NCBI RefSeq assembly: GCF_965218685.1
Contig: NZ_OZ244657.1
Span: 1,116,001-1,180,000 of the forward strand
Reading direction: 5' to 3'
DNA from: Thalassobius sp965218685
Lineage (GTDB): Bacteria; Pseudomonadota; Alphaproteobacteria; Rhodobacterales; Rhodobacteraceae
DNA length: 64,000 nt
A model generated the notes under the pieces. The model was not told where the DNA came from. It saw only the letters and a list, made by a program, of their open reading frames with translations, and searched no databases. Below, piece after piece: positions 17,972 to 25,916 of the stretch. The translations under genes and the position numbers were made by a program. Positions within the stretch are counted from its first letter, which is position 1. Each line of letters starts with the position of its first letter.

Positions 17972-18004
17972 AACCCCCGGAGGTCCGAAACCTCCGGGGG
18001 TTTT
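17972..18004 (+). terminator. Strong intrinsic terminator
   Basis: A 13-bp perfect stem (AACCCCCGGAGGT / ACCTCCGGGGGTT) with a 5-base loop CCGAA, followed by TTTT and preceded by AAAAAA on the plus strand. It closes the hydratase/acyl-CoA dehydrogenase operon, and because of the A-run on the other side it can also end the converging minus-strand operon whose last stop is at 18025. Confidence 0.9.
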
Positions 18005-18024
18005 CTGTTTGCGATAGGCTTGCT

Positions 18025-19059
18025 TTAGATCTTCACGATCTGCTTGCCGAAATTCCCACCTTTGAGCATGTTCATGAAGGCTGCGGGCGCGTTTTCCAGC
18101 CCCTCAGCCACGTCCTCGATGTACTTGATTTTGCCTTGAGCAACCAGCGGGCCCGCGCTTGCCAGAAATTCGGGCAGGCGGTTGAAATGGTCCGAGATGA
18201 TGAAGCCATGAACATGCAGGCGGTTCACCAGAATGGTCCGCCACATCTTGGGCAGATTGTCCTTGGTGCCGGTCATGTCACCGCCCAACGCGCCCGCGTT
18301 GTACCATGCGATCATGCCACACAGCGGGATACGTCCGCCGACGTTCATCAGGGGCAGCACGGCCTCCAGCACTTTACCGGCGACGTTTTCAAAATAGATG
18401 TCCACGCCATCCGGGCAGGCCTCGGCCAGGGCCGTGCGCAGCTCTTTGGCATCAGCATAGTCGCGGTGATCCAGGCATTCGTCGAAACCGAATTTCTCTT
18501 TGGCCAGCGCGCATTTTTTCGCGCCCCCGGCGATGCCCACGACACGCAGGCCAAGGTGCTTGGCCATCTGCCCGACCATCGATCCAACCGGCCCCGTTGC
18601 GGCGGCCACGACCAAGGTTTCACCAGCCTGCGGGCGGCCGTATTCCATAAGCCCGAACCAGCCGGTAAAGCCCGGCATCCCAAGCACCCCCAGCGCCGCG
18701 GTCGAGGGGACCGACGGGTCGATTTTGTTCAACTGATTTCCCGGCAGGCAGCCATGCGAAGCCCAGCCGAACATGCCGAACACCGTGTCCCCGACTGCGA
18801 ATTTCGGATGGTTCGAGGCAATCACCTCGCCCACGGCACCACCTTCCATGGTTTGGTCAATCTCAACTGGCTTGGCATAGGATTTTGCATCATCCATACG
18901 CCCCCGCATGTAAGGATCCAGCGACATATGGGTTACGCGGACCAGAACCTCGCCGTCGGCTGGCACTGGCATTGGGGCCTCTTCATAGCGAAAGTCCTGA
19001 TCGACGGGTTCGCCTTGTGGTCTGCGCGCCAGCACGACGCGATGCATTGAATTTCCCAT
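18025..19059 (-). CDS. NADP-dependent MDR-family oxidoreductase (CurA/leukotriene B4 dehydrogenase-like)
   Basis: 344 residues of the zinc-free medium-chain reductase family that reduces enones and 2-alkenals or oxidises the reverse. Motifs: LDPYMRGRMDD near residue 47, MPGFTGWFGL near 125 and the coenzyme motif AATGPVGSMVGQMAK near 153, then DIYFENVAGKVL near 225. Shine-Dalgarno GGGAGGA lies six bases before the ATG. It is the last gene of the ten-gene minus-strand catabolic operon; a 36-base gap separates it from the thioesterase. It could reduce an unsaturated side-chain intermediate, or be a general carbonyl detoxifier. Confidence 0.85.
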   Translation of the reverse strand: MGNSMHRVVLARRPQGEPVDQDFRYEEAPMPVPADGEVLVRVTHMSLDPYMRGRMDDAKSYAKPVEIDQTMEGGAVGEVIASNHPKFAVGDTVFGMFGWASHGCLPGNQLNKIDPSVPSTAALGVLGMPGFTGWFGLMEYGRPQAGETLVVAAATGPVGSMVGQMAKHLGLRVVGIAGGAKKCALAKEKFGFDECLDHRDYADAKELRTALAEACPDGVDIYFENVAGKVLEAVLPLMNVGGRIPLCGMIAWYNAGALGGDMTGTKDNLPKMWRTILVNRLHVHGFIISDHFNRLPEFLASAGPLVAQGKIKYIEDVAEGLENAPAAFMNMLKGGNFGKQIVKI

Positions 19060-19095
19060 GTTTTCCTCCCTGATGCGGCGGTGGCCGCTGCGTTT

Positions 19096-19521
19096 CTAAT
19101 CTATGCGGGTCGTGCTTCGAACGCGGAACACGCCGGTGCCCGAGGCGATCCGTGTGCCCAGATCGTCGGTCACCAATCCGCTAGTGAAATAGGTTTTGGC
19201 CCCGCCGCCGGTCTTGCGTCCTTCGCAGATCAGTCGGTTGCCCTTGGCCTGTCCTTCGTAGTTCACGTTCAACGACAGGGTCATGGCCAGCTTCTTGGCG
19301 TCGCGATCGCCGGTATAGCACCCCGAGAACCCCATCGCCGTGTCCAGAATGGTGGCATAGACGCCCCCGTGCGGGATGCCATAGCGGTTCATCAAATGAG
19401 GATACATCGGCAGTTCGACCCGTGCATAATCGGTTTGCCAGTCCACGATCTCGAAGCCCAGGTGACGTTGCAACGCATACGGGTCTTCCAGGATCGAGGG
19501 ATCAAAGGGTGTGTCGGTCAT
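19096..19521 (-). CDS. PaaI-type hotdog-fold thioesterase
   Basis: 141-residue single hotdog domain with the motif MNRYGIPHGGVYATILDTAMG near residue 44; the HGG and the later acidic residue are characteristic of PaaI-like acyl-CoA thioesterases. Such enzymes release CoA from stalled or dead-end acyl-CoA intermediates. It lies nine bases downstream of the kinase-like gene in the minus-strand beta-oxidation operon, consistent with a clean-up role. Length is normal and no targeting signal is seen. Confidence 0.85.
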   Translation of the reverse strand: MTDTPFDPSILEDPYALQRHLGFEIVDWQTDYARVELPMYPHLMNRYGIPHGGVYATILDTAMGFSGCYTGDRDAKKLAMTLSLNVNYEGQAKGNRLICEGRKTGGGAKTYFTSGLVTDDLGTRIASGTGVFRVRSTTRID

Positions 19522-19530
19522 GCCGGTCCT

Positions 19531-20565
19531 TCAGACAGTGCGGGCTGCATCCAGCCCGTGTTTCGCAAATACCTCGACATAGGGACCCAAAGCGATGCCA
19601 CGTTGCGGGTTCGAAGCATTTCCATCCAGCGCGCGCTTGTAAACGCCTTGGATGATCCCTGCCATGCGGAAAAAGGTAAAGGCCAGGTAGAACCCGAACT
19701 TGTCCACGCCGGGCAGGCCGCGACGGGTGCAATAGGCGTCGATAAACTCGGCATCGCTCATCAGGCCCTGAGCTTCGCGGTTAACGCCGGCCAGCCCGCG
19801 CCCCTCGGTGCCCGGAGGCATCATCCATTGCATGATAACCGCGGCCAGATCGGCATAAGGATGGCCGATGGTGGACAGCTCCCAATCCAGCACGGCGGCG
19901 ACTTCGGGGCGATCTTTATGGAACAGCATATTGTCGATCCGATAGTCCCCATGGACCAGTGTACGCTGTCCGTCCTCGGCGGGGATGTTGGTGTCCAGCC
20001 AGGCGATAAGCTCTTCCATAGCCGGAATGTGATCGGTTTCCGAGGCGCGGTATTGTTTGGTCCAGCGGTCGATCTGACGGCGATAATAATTCCCCTCGGG
20101 GCCATAGTCATGCAGCCCTGTCGCCTGCAAATCCACGTTGTGGATCGCGGCCAGAACGGTGTTCATCGCGTCCTGAATCGGACGCCGGTCGCCCTGCGCC
20201 AATTCGTCCAGCCGGGGATCGTTGAAATGGCGGCCGATCACTTCGTCCATGACATAAAAGGCCGAGCCAATGACACTGTCATCCTCGCACAGCAGATGCA
20301 TCCGCGCGACCGGTACATCCGAACCTTGCAGCGCACTTTGCACCCGGAATTCGCGATCCACTGCGTGAGCGGATTTCAGCAGCACTCCGGGGGGTTTGCG
20401 GCGCAGAACATACGTTTGCGTAGGGGTGATCAGGCGAAAGGTCGGATTGGACTGCCCGACGTTGAATTTCTCGGCCGTCAGGGGCCCGGCAAAGCCCGGC
20501 AGGTGATCCGCCAGATAGGCGGCAACGGCATCGGTGTCCAGCTTGGTCGGGTCATCAATCGTCAT
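19531..20565 (-). CDS. ACAD10/11-type phosphotransferase (APH-fold kinase), candidate 4-hydroxyacyl-CoA kinase
   Basis: 344-residue aminoglycoside-phosphotransferase-fold kinase. The N-lobe block FNVGQSNPTFRL then VLRRKPPGVLLKSAHAVDRE matches the kinase domain of ACAD10/ACAD11 and bacterial homologues such as LvaA. The catalytic loop HGDYRIDN (His205, Asp207, Asn212) and metal-binding DWE (Asp227) are intact, so an active kinase is expected. In characterised relatives the kinase phosphorylates 4-hydroxyacyl-CoA so that an acyl-CoA dehydrogenase-like partner can remove the phosphate. Four acyl-CoA dehydrogenases are nearby. It sits between a histidine phosphatase (7-base gap) and a thioesterase in the minus-strand operon. 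Confidence 0.88.
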   Translation of the reverse strand: MTIDDPTKLDTDAVAAYLADHLPGFAGPLTAEKFNVGQSNPTFRLITPTQTYVLRRKPPGVLLKSAHAVDREFRVQSALQGSDVPVARMHLLCEDDSVIGSAFYVMDEVIGRHFNDPRLDELAQGDRRPIQDAMNTVLAAIHNVDLQATGLHDYGPEGNYYRRQIDRWTKQYRASETDHIPAMEELIAWLDTNIPAEDGQRTLVHGDYRIDNMLFHKDRPEVAAVLDWELSTIGHPYADLAAVIMQWMMPPGTEGRGLAGVNREAQGLMSDAEFIDAYCTRRGLPGVDKFGFYLAFTFFRMAGIIQGVYKRALDGNASNPQRGIALGPYVEVFAKHGLDAARTV

Positions 20566-20572
20566 GGCATCC

Positions 20573-21241
20573 TCAGCTATAGGTCAAAAGGGGATCAGCA
20601 TTGTCCGCAGTGATGTGCGGCGTCTCGTTGAACCCATGCAGGAAGAAGTTTCGCGGAGTGAAGATAAAGCGGTTCACGGCGCAGTTCTTCATCTGGAGTT
20701 GCAGTTGGATTTGCTGATCCGAGGGCGCGTTCAGCGTGGCCGCGATCATCTGTCCGATCGCCCCGCCCGAGCTGACGGCAATCACCTTCTCTGCGCCGCT
20801 GGCGGCAATGGCTTGACGCGCGGCTTCGACGCGTCCGCTGAATTCGGCCCAGGTTTCTGGCGGGTTCTCGATTTCGTCGCGCTGCCAGGCCAGAACGGTG
20901 TCACGCAAGGTGCGGAAATGGGATTTGCGTTCCGAATGCATGTTTTCGGGCGCGGGTTTGTTGGCATAATGCGCATCCAGCAAGCCGCTGAAATCAAATT
21001 CGTTCAGGCCGGGCAGCACCGTGGCCTCGGCGGGGTCGCGACCCATGCCCTTGATGATCCCCTCCAGCGTTTCGCGGTGCCGTCGCTGCGCACCCATAAA
21101 CAGCGCATCCGGGCTGACACCCTGCCGCGCCAAAGCCTTGCCCAGTTCAAAGGACTGTTCGTGGCCAAGGTCTGACAGGACATCGTAGTCGGCCGCCCCG
21201 AACGAGGCTTGGGCATGGCGAATGAGGTGCAATTCGGGCAT
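20573..21241 (-). CDS. Histidine phosphatase (phosphoglycerate mutase-like) family protein
   Basis: 222 residues from the ATG at 21241, preceded by AAAGGA; a longer frame to 21292 has no family similarity. The N-terminal phospho-accepting motif LIRHAQASFG contains His9, with GLNEFDF near residue 78 providing acidic residues. The second catalytic region, normally SHG, reads VSSGGAIG (Ser157-Gly160), so the usual second histidine is missing. It lies 7 bases upstream of the APH-type kinase in the same operon; a phosphatase or phosphate-binding role acting on that kinase's product is inferred. The C-terminus (NRFIFTPRNFFLHGFNE) is typical of this subgroup. Confidence 0.82.
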   Translation of the reverse strand: MPELHLIRHAQASFGAADYDVLSDLGHEQSFELGKALARQGVSPDALFMGAQRRHRETLEGIIKGMGRDPAEATVLPGLNEFDFSGLLDAHYANKPAPENMHSERKSHFRTLRDTVLAWQRDEIENPPETWAEFSGRVEAARQAIAASGAEKVIAVSSGGAIGQMIAATLNAPSDQQIQLQLQMKNCAVNRFIFTPRNFFLHGFNETPHITADNADPLLTYS

Positions 21242-21313
21242 TTGAAATCCTTTGAGATTGAGGTTGGGGCCACGGTCACTGTAGGGCCCCAACCGTCGAG
21301 GTTCAAACGGGGT

Positions 21314-22516
21314 TCAAAGCACTTCGAACAGGCCAGCCGCGCCCATGCCGCCGCCCACGCACATGGTGCAAACAACGTATTTAGCACCGCGGCGTTTGCC
21401 CTCGATCAGCGCGTGGCCGACCATGCGGGCGCCGGACATGCCATAGGGGTGACCAACCGAGATCGCGCCGCCGTTGACGTTCAGAATCTCTTCGGGGATG
21501 CCCAGCACGCGGGCCGAGTGCAGAACCTGACAGGCGAAGGCCTCGTTCAGCTCCCACAGGCCGATATCGTCCATCTTCAGGCCGTGCGCTTCCAGCAGTT
21601 TGGGCACCGCATAGATCGGGCCGATCCCCATCTCGTCTGGCTCCAGACCTGCCGCCATCACGCCCACATAGCGGCCCAGAGGTTGCAGCCCGCGTTGCTC
21701 GGCGACCTTGGCCTCCATGATGACCGAGGCCGAGGCCCCATCAGACAGCTGGCTGGCGTTGCCGGCAGTGATGAACTTGCCCTCTTTGACGGTCTGGCCG
21801 TCCTTGAATACTGGCGCCAGGCTTTCAAGGTTTTCGATGGTTGTGCCGGGGCGGTTGCCCTCGTCCTTGGTCAGCGTGACCTCTTTGAAGGACACCTCTT
21901 TGGTTTCCTTGTCCATCACGCCCATCGAGGTGGTCAGCGGCACGATCTCGTCATCGAACTTGCCTGCCTCTTGCGCGGCGGCGGTGCGCTGCTGCGATTG
22001 CAGGGCATAGGCGTCCTGATCCTCGCGGCTGACGTTGTACCGGTCGGCCACGATCTCGGCGGTTTCCAGCATGGACATATACAAAGACGGCTTGTTCTTT
22101 TTCGTCCACGGGTCGGCCATCCAATCGGTGCGCATCTGCTGGTTCTGCACCAGAGAGATCGACTCCACGCCGCCACCGATACAGATGTCCATGCCGTCAT
22201 GCACAACCTGCTTTGCGGCCGTCGCGATGGCCATCATGCCGCTGGCACATTGGCGATCCATCGACATGCCGCCGATGGTGACGGGCAGGCCCGCGCGGAT
22301 CACGGCCTGACGGCCAATGTTGCCCCCGGTCGAGCCTTGCTGGATCGCCGCGCCAATGACGCAATCGCTGATCTCCGAGCCGTCCAGACCGGCGCGGCTG
22401 ACAGCGTTGCTGACGGCATGGCCGATCAGCTCTTGCGCCGAGGTGTTGTTGAAAGCGCCGCGATAGGCCTTGCCAATCGGGGTGCGGGCGGTGGAAACGA
22501 TGACTGCGTCACGCAT
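21314..22516 (-). CDS. Acetyl-CoA acyltransferase (thiolase)
   Basis: 400-residue degradative thiolase that cleaves 3-ketoacyl-CoA. Catalytic residues are visible: the nucleophile Cys in MDRQCASGMMAI near residue 90, the His in GGAISVGHPYGMSGAR near 348, and the second Cys in CTMCVGGGMGAAG near 388. It lies three bases downstream of the SDR and 72 bases upstream of the phosphatase gene. It would complete the beta-oxidation cycle with the SDR or fused hydratase/dehydrogenase of this region. Confidence 0.93.
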   Translation of the reverse strand: MRDAVIVSTARTPIGKAYRGAFNNTSAQELIGHAVSNAVSRAGLDGSEISDCVIGAAIQQGSTGGNIGRQAVIRAGLPVTIGGMSMDRQCASGMMAIATAAKQVVHDGMDICIGGGVESISLVQNQQMRTDWMADPWTKKNKPSLYMSMLETAEIVADRYNVSREDQDAYALQSQQRTAAAQEAGKFDDEIVPLTTSMGVMDKETKEVSFKEVTLTKDEGNRPGTTIENLESLAPVFKDGQTVKEGKFITAGNASQLSDGASASVIMEAKVAEQRGLQPLGRYVGVMAAGLEPDEMGIGPIYAVPKLLEAHGLKMDDIGLWELNEAFACQVLHSARVLGIPEEILNVNGGAISVGHPYGMSGARMVGHALIEGKRRGAKYVVCTMCVGGGMGAAGLFEVL

Positions 22517-22519
22517 GGT

Positions 22520-23452
22520 TCAGTCCTTTTTCTGCAAGTCTATGCCGCGCAACTCGGCGGCCATTGCGATGTATTTTTCAGTTTGCGAGAAGGCGCCCTC
22601 CATCGGGGTCTGGCCTTCTGCGCTGCGGATGGTGTCCATGTTGGCCAGAACGCCCTCGGGGGACAGATCATCGCCCTGCAGCGCCACGCCGCGGCTTTCG
22701 TAGATCTTGGTTTCGGCAAAGCAGCCGCCACCGGCGCCCAAGATCATCCGGCTGGGTCCGTCTTCACTGACCAAGGCCAACAGGCCGGGGGTGATGGTTT
22801 CGGGCTTCAGCAGATCCTTGACCTCGGCTGGGAACAGCTCTTCGGTCATGCGCGTCGTTGCGGTGGGGGCCAGCATGTTGGTGCGCACGTTCTTGCGGCT
22901 TCCTTCGTGGTGCAGCACGTTCATCAACCCCAGCATCGAAGCCTTGGCCGCGCCATAGTTCGACTGCCCGAAATTGCCATACAGCCCCGAGGACGAGGTG
23001 GTCAGAACGATCCGGCCATACTCGCGTTCCAGCATGTGCCGCCACAGGGCGTGCGTGCAGTTGACAGAGCCCATCAGGTGCACGTCCACGACCTTTTGGA
23101 AATCATCCAGGGTCATCTTGGCAAAAGTCTTGTCGCGCAGGATGCCCGCGTTGTTCACCAAAATGTCCACGTGGCCATATTCGGCGATGGCGTGATCCAC
23201 CATGGCCTGCACCTGCTCGGGGTCAGCGACGTTGGCGCCGTTGGCGATGGCTTTGCCCCCAGCGGCACGGATTTCCTCGACCACGGTCTGGGCGGCTTCA
23301 GATCCTGTCCCGGTGCCGTCCGTGGCCGCACCCAGATCGTTCACGATGACCTTGGCCCCACGTGCGGCCAGACCCAGCGCATGGCTGCGGCCCAGACCTG
23401 CACCTGCCCCGGTCACAATCGCCACGCGGCCGTCAAAACGCACTTCACTCAT
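22520..23452 (-). CDS. SDR, multifunctional-enzyme-type 3-hydroxyacyl-CoA dehydrogenase (HSD17B4-like)
   Basis: 310-residue SDR that looks like the dehydrogenase domain of peroxisomal multifunctional enzyme type 2: VAIVTGAGAGLGRSHALGLA near residue 10, VNDLGAATDGTG near 37, NNAG, then TSSSGLYGNFGQSNYGAAK, in which Ser, Tyr and Lys form the catalytic triad. The next upstream gene is a MaoC-like hydratase (4-base overlap), so the two reproduce as separate proteins the hydratase-2/dehydrogenase combination. The C-terminal 60 residues extend beyond a minimal SDR. NAD is the likely cofactor. Confidence 0.88.
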   Translation of the reverse strand: MSEVRFDGRVAIVTGAGAGLGRSHALGLAARGAKVIVNDLGAATDGTGTGSEAAQTVVEEIRAAGGKAIANGANVADPEQVQAMVDHAIAEYGHVDILVNNAGILRDKTFAKMTLDDFQKVVDVHLMGSVNCTHALWRHMLEREYGRIVLTTSSSGLYGNFGQSNYGAAKASMLGLMNVLHHEGSRKNVRTNMLAPTATTRMTEELFPAEVKDLLKPETITPGLLALVSEDGPSRMILGAGGGCFAETKIYESRGVALQGDDLSPEGVLANMDTIRSAEGQTPMEGAFSQTEKYIAMAAELRGIDLQKKD

Positions 23453-23928
23453 TCTGTTTTCTCCAAGTATCTGCGACCCAGCCAGTCGGCGACCAGCGCG
23501 GGTTTGTCTTCGCCTTCAATCTCGACCGAGACGGTCGTGGTTGTTTGTATCTCACCGGGGCGGATTTCCTCGAAGGCTTTCAGCACGAAACGGCCGCGAA
23601 TACGTGCGCCGGACCGCACGGGCGAAACAAAGCGCAACTTGTTGAACCCATAATTCACCGCCATGGCCGTGCCCTCGATCGAGGGCATCTGGTAGGCCAT
23701 CGAGGACAGCATCGACAGGGTCAGGAACCCATGCGCGATGGTGCCGCCAAAGGGCGTTTTTGCGGCGGCCTCGGGATCGACATGGATGAACTGGTGGTCG
23801 TCGGTGCATTCCGCGAACGTGTCGATCTGGTCCTGAGTGATCGTGGTCCATTCGGATACACCCATTTCCTTGCCAAGCATGGCGCGGAAGGCGTCAAGGG
23901 TCAGTAGTTCAGAGCTTGGGATGGACAT
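23449..23928 (-). CDS. MaoC-family (R)-specific enoyl-CoA hydratase
   Basis: 159-residue hotdog-fold hydratase. The hydratase-2 motif is seen at about residues 52-80: FIHVDPEAAAKTPFGGTIAH then GFLTLSML, giving the catalytic Asp and His. It hydrates trans-2-enoyl-CoA to the (R)-3-hydroxyacyl-CoA. It overlaps the SDR start by 4 bases and abuts the upstream SDR stop with no gap, so it is in the middle of a tightly coupled operon. The substrate may be branched or cyclic, as with hydratases of sterol-type pathways, but sequence alone does not settle this. Confidence 0.9.
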   Translation of the reverse strand: MSIPSSELLTLDAFRAMLGKEMGVSEWTTITQDQIDTFAECTDDHQFIHVDPEAAAKTPFGGTIAHGFLTLSMLSSMAYQMPSIEGTAMAVNYGFNKLRFVSPVRSGARIRGRFVLKAFEEIRPGEIQTTTTVSVEIEGEDKPALVADWLGRRYLEKTE

Positions 23929-24747
23929 CTATAGCTCCTCGTTGAACAGGTTGGCGGGGGCGTGTGACTGCAGCCCACCCGACAGCGGCAGAACCGCGCC
24001 CGAAACATAGGCCCCGCCCTTGCCGCAAAGGTATTGCAGCGTTCCCGCGATATCCTCGGGGCAGCCGACGCGGCCCAATGGGATGCCCTTGGCCGACCGT
24101 TCCTGACCTTCCTCGGTGCCGATGGCAAAGGCGGTCATGTTCGAAACAAACGGCCCCGGAGCGATCGCGTTCACCGTGATCCCCTGCGGTGCCAGGTCGT
24201 TGGACAGCACACGGGTCATGTGATGCACCGCGCCTTTTGACACTGCATAGGAATAGGTCGCCGTGCCCTTGGGAATTTCCCCCATGACCGAGCCCACGTT
24301 GACCACGCGCGCGGGATCACCGGGGGTGCTGGCCTTTAACATCAACGGCAGCAGGCTTTGCGTCAGATGGAACATTCCGGTGACGTTCAGCCGCAGCAGC
24401 TTGTCCCACGCCTCATAGGGATGCTGCCCCAACGGCGCGCCCCAAGTGCGGCCGGCGTTGTTCATCAGGATGTGCAGCGAGTCGGTGCGCTTGCTGACCT
24501 CGGCCACCAGATCGGCGATGCCTTCTTCGGTCGCCACATCCCCGCCAAAACCTTCGGCACTGCCGGCATAGCCCATCTTGTTCAGCTCGTCGGCGACGGC
24601 CTGACACGCTTCGGCCTTGCGGCTGGCGATCAGCACACGCGCCCCGGCGGCGACCAGCCCTTCGGCGGCCATGCGGCCGATGCCGGTGGCCCCACCCGTG
24701 ACCAAAGCGGTCTTGCCGCTGAGGTCGAACAGATCATTCGGTTTCAT
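23929..24747 (-). CDS. Short-chain dehydrogenase/reductase
   Basis: 272-residue classical SDR with coenzyme motif TGGATGIGRMAAEGL near residue 17, NNAGRTWG near 94, catalytic Ser in NVGSVMGEIP near 146 and YSYAVSK (Tyr/Lys) near 162. The Arg after TGGATGIG-linked ASRK suggests NADP preference. It follows the smaller acyl-CoA dehydrogenase by 24 bases and abuts the MaoC gene. It probably oxidises a hydroxylated side chain or ring of the pathway substrate or its CoA ester; the reaction is unassigned. Confidence 0.85.
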   Translation of the reverse strand: MKPNDLFDLSGKTALVTGGATGIGRMAAEGLVAAGARVLIASRKAEACQAVADELNKMGYAGSAEGFGGDVATEEGIADLVAEVSKRTDSLHILMNNAGRTWGAPLGQHPYEAWDKLLRLNVTGMFHLTQSLLPLMLKASTPGDPARVVNVGSVMGEIPKGTATYSYAVSKGAVHHMTRVLSNDLAPQGITVNAIAPGPFVSNMTAFAIGTEEGQERSAKGIPLGRVGCPEDIAGTLQYLCGKGGAYVSGAVLPLSGGLQSHAPANLFNEEL

Positions 24748-24771
24748 TCTCTCTCCCCTTTAACTTTTTGC

Positions 24772-25905
24772 TCAAAACTCACGTACCGCAGCAACCTGAG
24801 CGGCGTGATAGCCGTAATCGCCCAGCCATTCGGCCCCGACGCGCGCGCGTTTCATGAAAAACCCGATGTCGTATTCGTCTGTCATGCCGATCCCGCCATG
24901 CATCTGAACGCCTTCGCTGACGGCCAGCTTGGCGGTCGAGGTCGCGCGCGCCTTGGCCAGAGAAACAGCCATGGTCGCCTGATCCGGTGCTTCGTCCAGT
25001 ACGCGGCCAGCGTTGGCGATCGCACTTGCGGTCACTTCGATCTCGCTCCAAAGATGTGCCGCCCGATGTTGCAGGGCCTGAAACGCCCCGATGGTCCGAC
25101 CGAACTGTTTGCGCTCTTTCAGATAGCCGACGGTCATCGCGTAAGCACCGCCCGCTACACCGGCCAGTTCGGCTGCAACGGCGGCCTGTCCGGCCTCTAA
25201 CCCGTGGCGGATGGCGGCCAGTCCGTTGTCCAACTCGCCAATGATGTCATCCCCGGTGACGGAAACACCCATCAAATCGATCCTTGCATGGTCGCGGCTG
25301 TCAACGGTTGGGGTCGCGGTCCGAGAAATCCCGGCGCGATCTGCCTCGATGTCAAACAGGGTCAGGCCCCGCGCCTCTCCGGGGGCGCCGCCCGTGCGGG
25401 CCAGCACCAGCAGCCGATCGGCCGAGCCGCCATCGGCGACAAACCCCTTGCGACCGGTCAGAGTGAACCCGTTTCCGGCCTTCGCCGCGGTCAGCGCCGT
25501 GGCGGTCGGAGCGAACTTTGCGCTTTCATCAATAGCCAGCGCATAGGTTATGGCACCCTCGGCAATTTGGGTTAACGAATGGCGCGCGCGGTCTGTTGCA
25601 GCATTCCGCAAAGCGGAAGCGGCTACCACAGAAGTCGAGATGAACGGACTTGCAGCCAGCACGGTGCCCATTTCTTCGCACAGGATTCCGGCGGCGCGGT
25701 GGCCCATATCGGCGCCCCCTTCGGTTTCGGGAACCAGGACGCCACTCCATCCCATTTGCGCCATTTCGCGCCACAGACCGGGATCGTAGGCGCGCGACTT
25801 CTCGCGGTTTTCACGCAGACCACCAACAGGCGAAGCGTCTTTCAGAAACCCGCGCGCGGAATCGCGCAGCAGGGTTTCGTCTTCGGTTTCAAGAAGACTT
25901 TGCAT
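24772..25905 (-). CDS. Acyl-CoA dehydrogenase, small-type partner subunit
   Basis: 377 residues. The N-terminus MQSLLETEDETLLRDSARGFL and mid region are weakly conserved. The C-terminal part is good: LKERKQFGRTIGAFQALQHR near residue 255 (FAD contact) and EGVQMHGGIGMTDEYDIGFF near 330. It lies 11 bases downstream of a larger acyl-CoA dehydrogenase, the second such pair in this window, so a heteromeric enzyme is inferred. A palindrome resembling the ATTCCGC operator (25603-25619) is embedded in its coding sequence. Confidence 0.9.
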   Translation of the reverse strand: MQSLLETEDETLLRDSARGFLKDASPVGGLRENREKSRAYDPGLWREMAQMGWSGVLVPETEGGADMGHRAAGILCEEMGTVLAASPFISTSVVAASALRNAATDRARHSLTQIAEGAITYALAIDESAKFAPTATALTAAKAGNGFTLTGRKGFVADGGSADRLLVLARTGGAPGEARGLTLFDIEADRAGISRTATPTVDSRDHARIDLMGVSVTGDDIIGELDNGLAAIRHGLEAGQAAVAAELAGVAGGAYAMTVGYLKERKQFGRTIGAFQALQHRAAHLWSEIEVTASAIANAGRVLDEAPDQATMAVSLAKARATSTAKLAVSEGVQMHGGIGMTDEYDIGFFMKRARVGAEWLGDYGYHAAQVAAVREF

Positions 25906-25916
25906 ATCAGATTTCC

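Noticed and set aside
19081..20613. 510-codon plus-strand frame opposite the thioesterase and kinase genes
   Set aside because: Antisense shadow; the minus strand carries intact hotdog and APH motifs.
21209..23653. 814-codon plus-strand frame across thiolase, SDR and MaoC genes
   Set aside because: It runs antisense through three convincing minus-strand genes without similarity to any family; a shadow of codon bias.
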